Assembly: GCA_050951405.1 (NCBI GenBank)
Contig: JBMNIZ010000004.1
Coordinates: 1-64,000, forward strand
Direction: 5' to 3'
DNA: 64,000 nucleotides
DNA from: JBMNIZ01 sp050951405
GTDB lineage: Bacteria; Bacillota; DULZ01
Shown piece after piece: positions 63,707-64,000 of the stretch. The notes below the pieces were generated by a model that was given only the letters and a program-made list of their open reading frames with translations, was not told the DNA's origin and did no database searches. Made by a program: the position numbers and the translations under genes. Within the stretch, counting starts at the first letter, position 1, and each line of letters starts with the position of its first letter.

Positions 63707-64000
63707 TGGATAACCTCCTCGTAATAGCTGGTATCCCGGCGTTCTACTTCTACTTGGTAAGGAAGGTTATCCAGCTTGTAATTGGCTCTGTTGGAACCTA
63801 CTGTAGGCAGAATATTGGGGTTCTGGGATTGTTTTTGCAGTATTGATTTTAACTTTGCGTAACCAATAGCTCCAAACTTAAGAGCTCGTTCCATGGCTGC
63901 ATTGATTTCAGAAGCACTGTAATCTTCTTTTAGGGAGATGATCTTCTGCATCTGTTCTCTAAGGTGCCCTTCCCGGCGTTGGCTAAGGTGCTGCAGGTAT
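63703..64000 (-). CDS. istA: IstA transposase C-terminus of the second IS21 element (partial)
   Basis: The frame is open to the window end. About 98 residues show the IstA C-terminus (REQMQKIISLKEDYSASEIN, then DNLPYQVEVERRDTSYYEEV). The stop overlaps the istB start (ATGA type), as in the first element. The catalytic part lies outside. Confidence 0.85.
   Translation of the reverse strand, partial: YLQHLSQRREGHLREQMQKIISLKEDYSASEINAAMERALKFGAIGYAKLKSILQKQSQNPNILPTVGSNRANYKLDNLPYQVEVERRDTSYYEEVIQ

Larger units (their letters stand above)
62732..64000 (-). mobile_element. second IS21-family element, right side cut by window
   Basis: The terminus begins TGTCAATGGCC at 62732 and is followed by repeated blocks of the type GGCCATTTGAAAAACC and GGCCATGAAAAACCAGC (62738-62810), the usual IS21 multiple end repeats. 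istB and the end of istA follow on the minus strand. Its sequence differs clearly from the element at 1469-3975, so this is a separate lineage. Confidence 0.88.

Noticed and set aside
1..64000. CRISPR array, tRNA or rRNA gene, prophage or restriction/defence cluster
   Set aside because: I found no regular spaced repeats, no cloverleaf-like or rRNA sequence, and no phage structural or defence genes. The only mobile DNA is insertion sequences.

Overview
The window comes from a Gram-positive, endospore-forming, Clostridia-type (Peptococcaceae/Carboxydothermus-like) bacterium. The evidence is spoIIP, yqfC/yqfD, a glycyl T-box, CIRCE/HrcA heat-shock control, two-subunit glycyl-tRNA synthetase, PPDK with its regulatory kinase/phosphatase, and an archaeal-type chaperonin in the dnaK operon. 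Nearly all chromosomal genes lie on the minus strand and follow the order of the Bacillus subtilis yhbY-nadD-holA-rpsT-lepA-hrcA-dnaK-rpsU-phoH-era-recO-glyQS-ccpN region. The exact species cannot be named from the sequence.

Layout, left to right. (1) 1-0.6 kb: 3' end of an MFS transporter on the plus strand, then a small membrane ORF. (2) 1.0-4.74 kb: an IS30-family element split by a complete IS21-family element; 15-bp direct repeats flank the outer element and a 7-bp duplication flanks the inner one. (3) 4.8-12.25 kb: central carbon and translation block ccpN-ppsR-ppdK and glyQ-glyS. (4) 12.27-13.6 kb: an IS6-like element inserted between glyQ and its glycine T-box leader (13.63-13.88 kb). 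(5) 13.9-24.7 kb: DUF4342 gene, recO, yqzL, mgtE with a structured leader, era, cdd, DUF502, dgkA, ybeY, pgpH, phoH, yqfD, yqfC. (6) 25-30.3 kb: an unrecognised exported membrane protein, thiN, a tethered acidic protein, floA, nfeD, rpsU. (7) 30.4-32.0 kb: an ISNCY/IS1202-like element between 18-bp direct repeats, exactly between the hit gene and the rpsU promoter. (8) 32.0-42.0 kb: heat-shock and modification operon hrcA-chaperonin-grpE-dnaK-dnaJ-prmA-rsmE-mtaB-hit behind a perfect CIRCE. (9) 42.1-50.4 kb: hemW, lepA, murJ, a yqxA-position ORF, spoIIP, a holin-like membrane protein, rpsT (plus strand), holA. (10) 50.5-61.2 kb: comEC, comEA, leuS, rsfS, yqeK, nadD, proA, proB, yhbY. (11) 61.3-64 kb: an IS1182-family remnant cut by a second IS21-family element that runs off the window.

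Two themes stand out. The group III (archaeal-like) chaperonin sits between hrcA and grpE, so it is presumably made under HrcA/CIRCE control together with the DnaK system. IS elements have repeatedly landed in gaps (gene ends, leader RNAs, other ISs) without breaking the housekeeping genes.

A caution applies throughout. ppdK, lepA, murJ, holA, yqeK, nadD, proB, yhbY, one istB and the IS1182 transposase all carry single-base frameshifts, several at homopolymers, while the flanking protein sequence is well conserved. Indel errors in the assembly are the simplest explanation, so these genes are probably functional in the organism. They are labelled frameshifted below.
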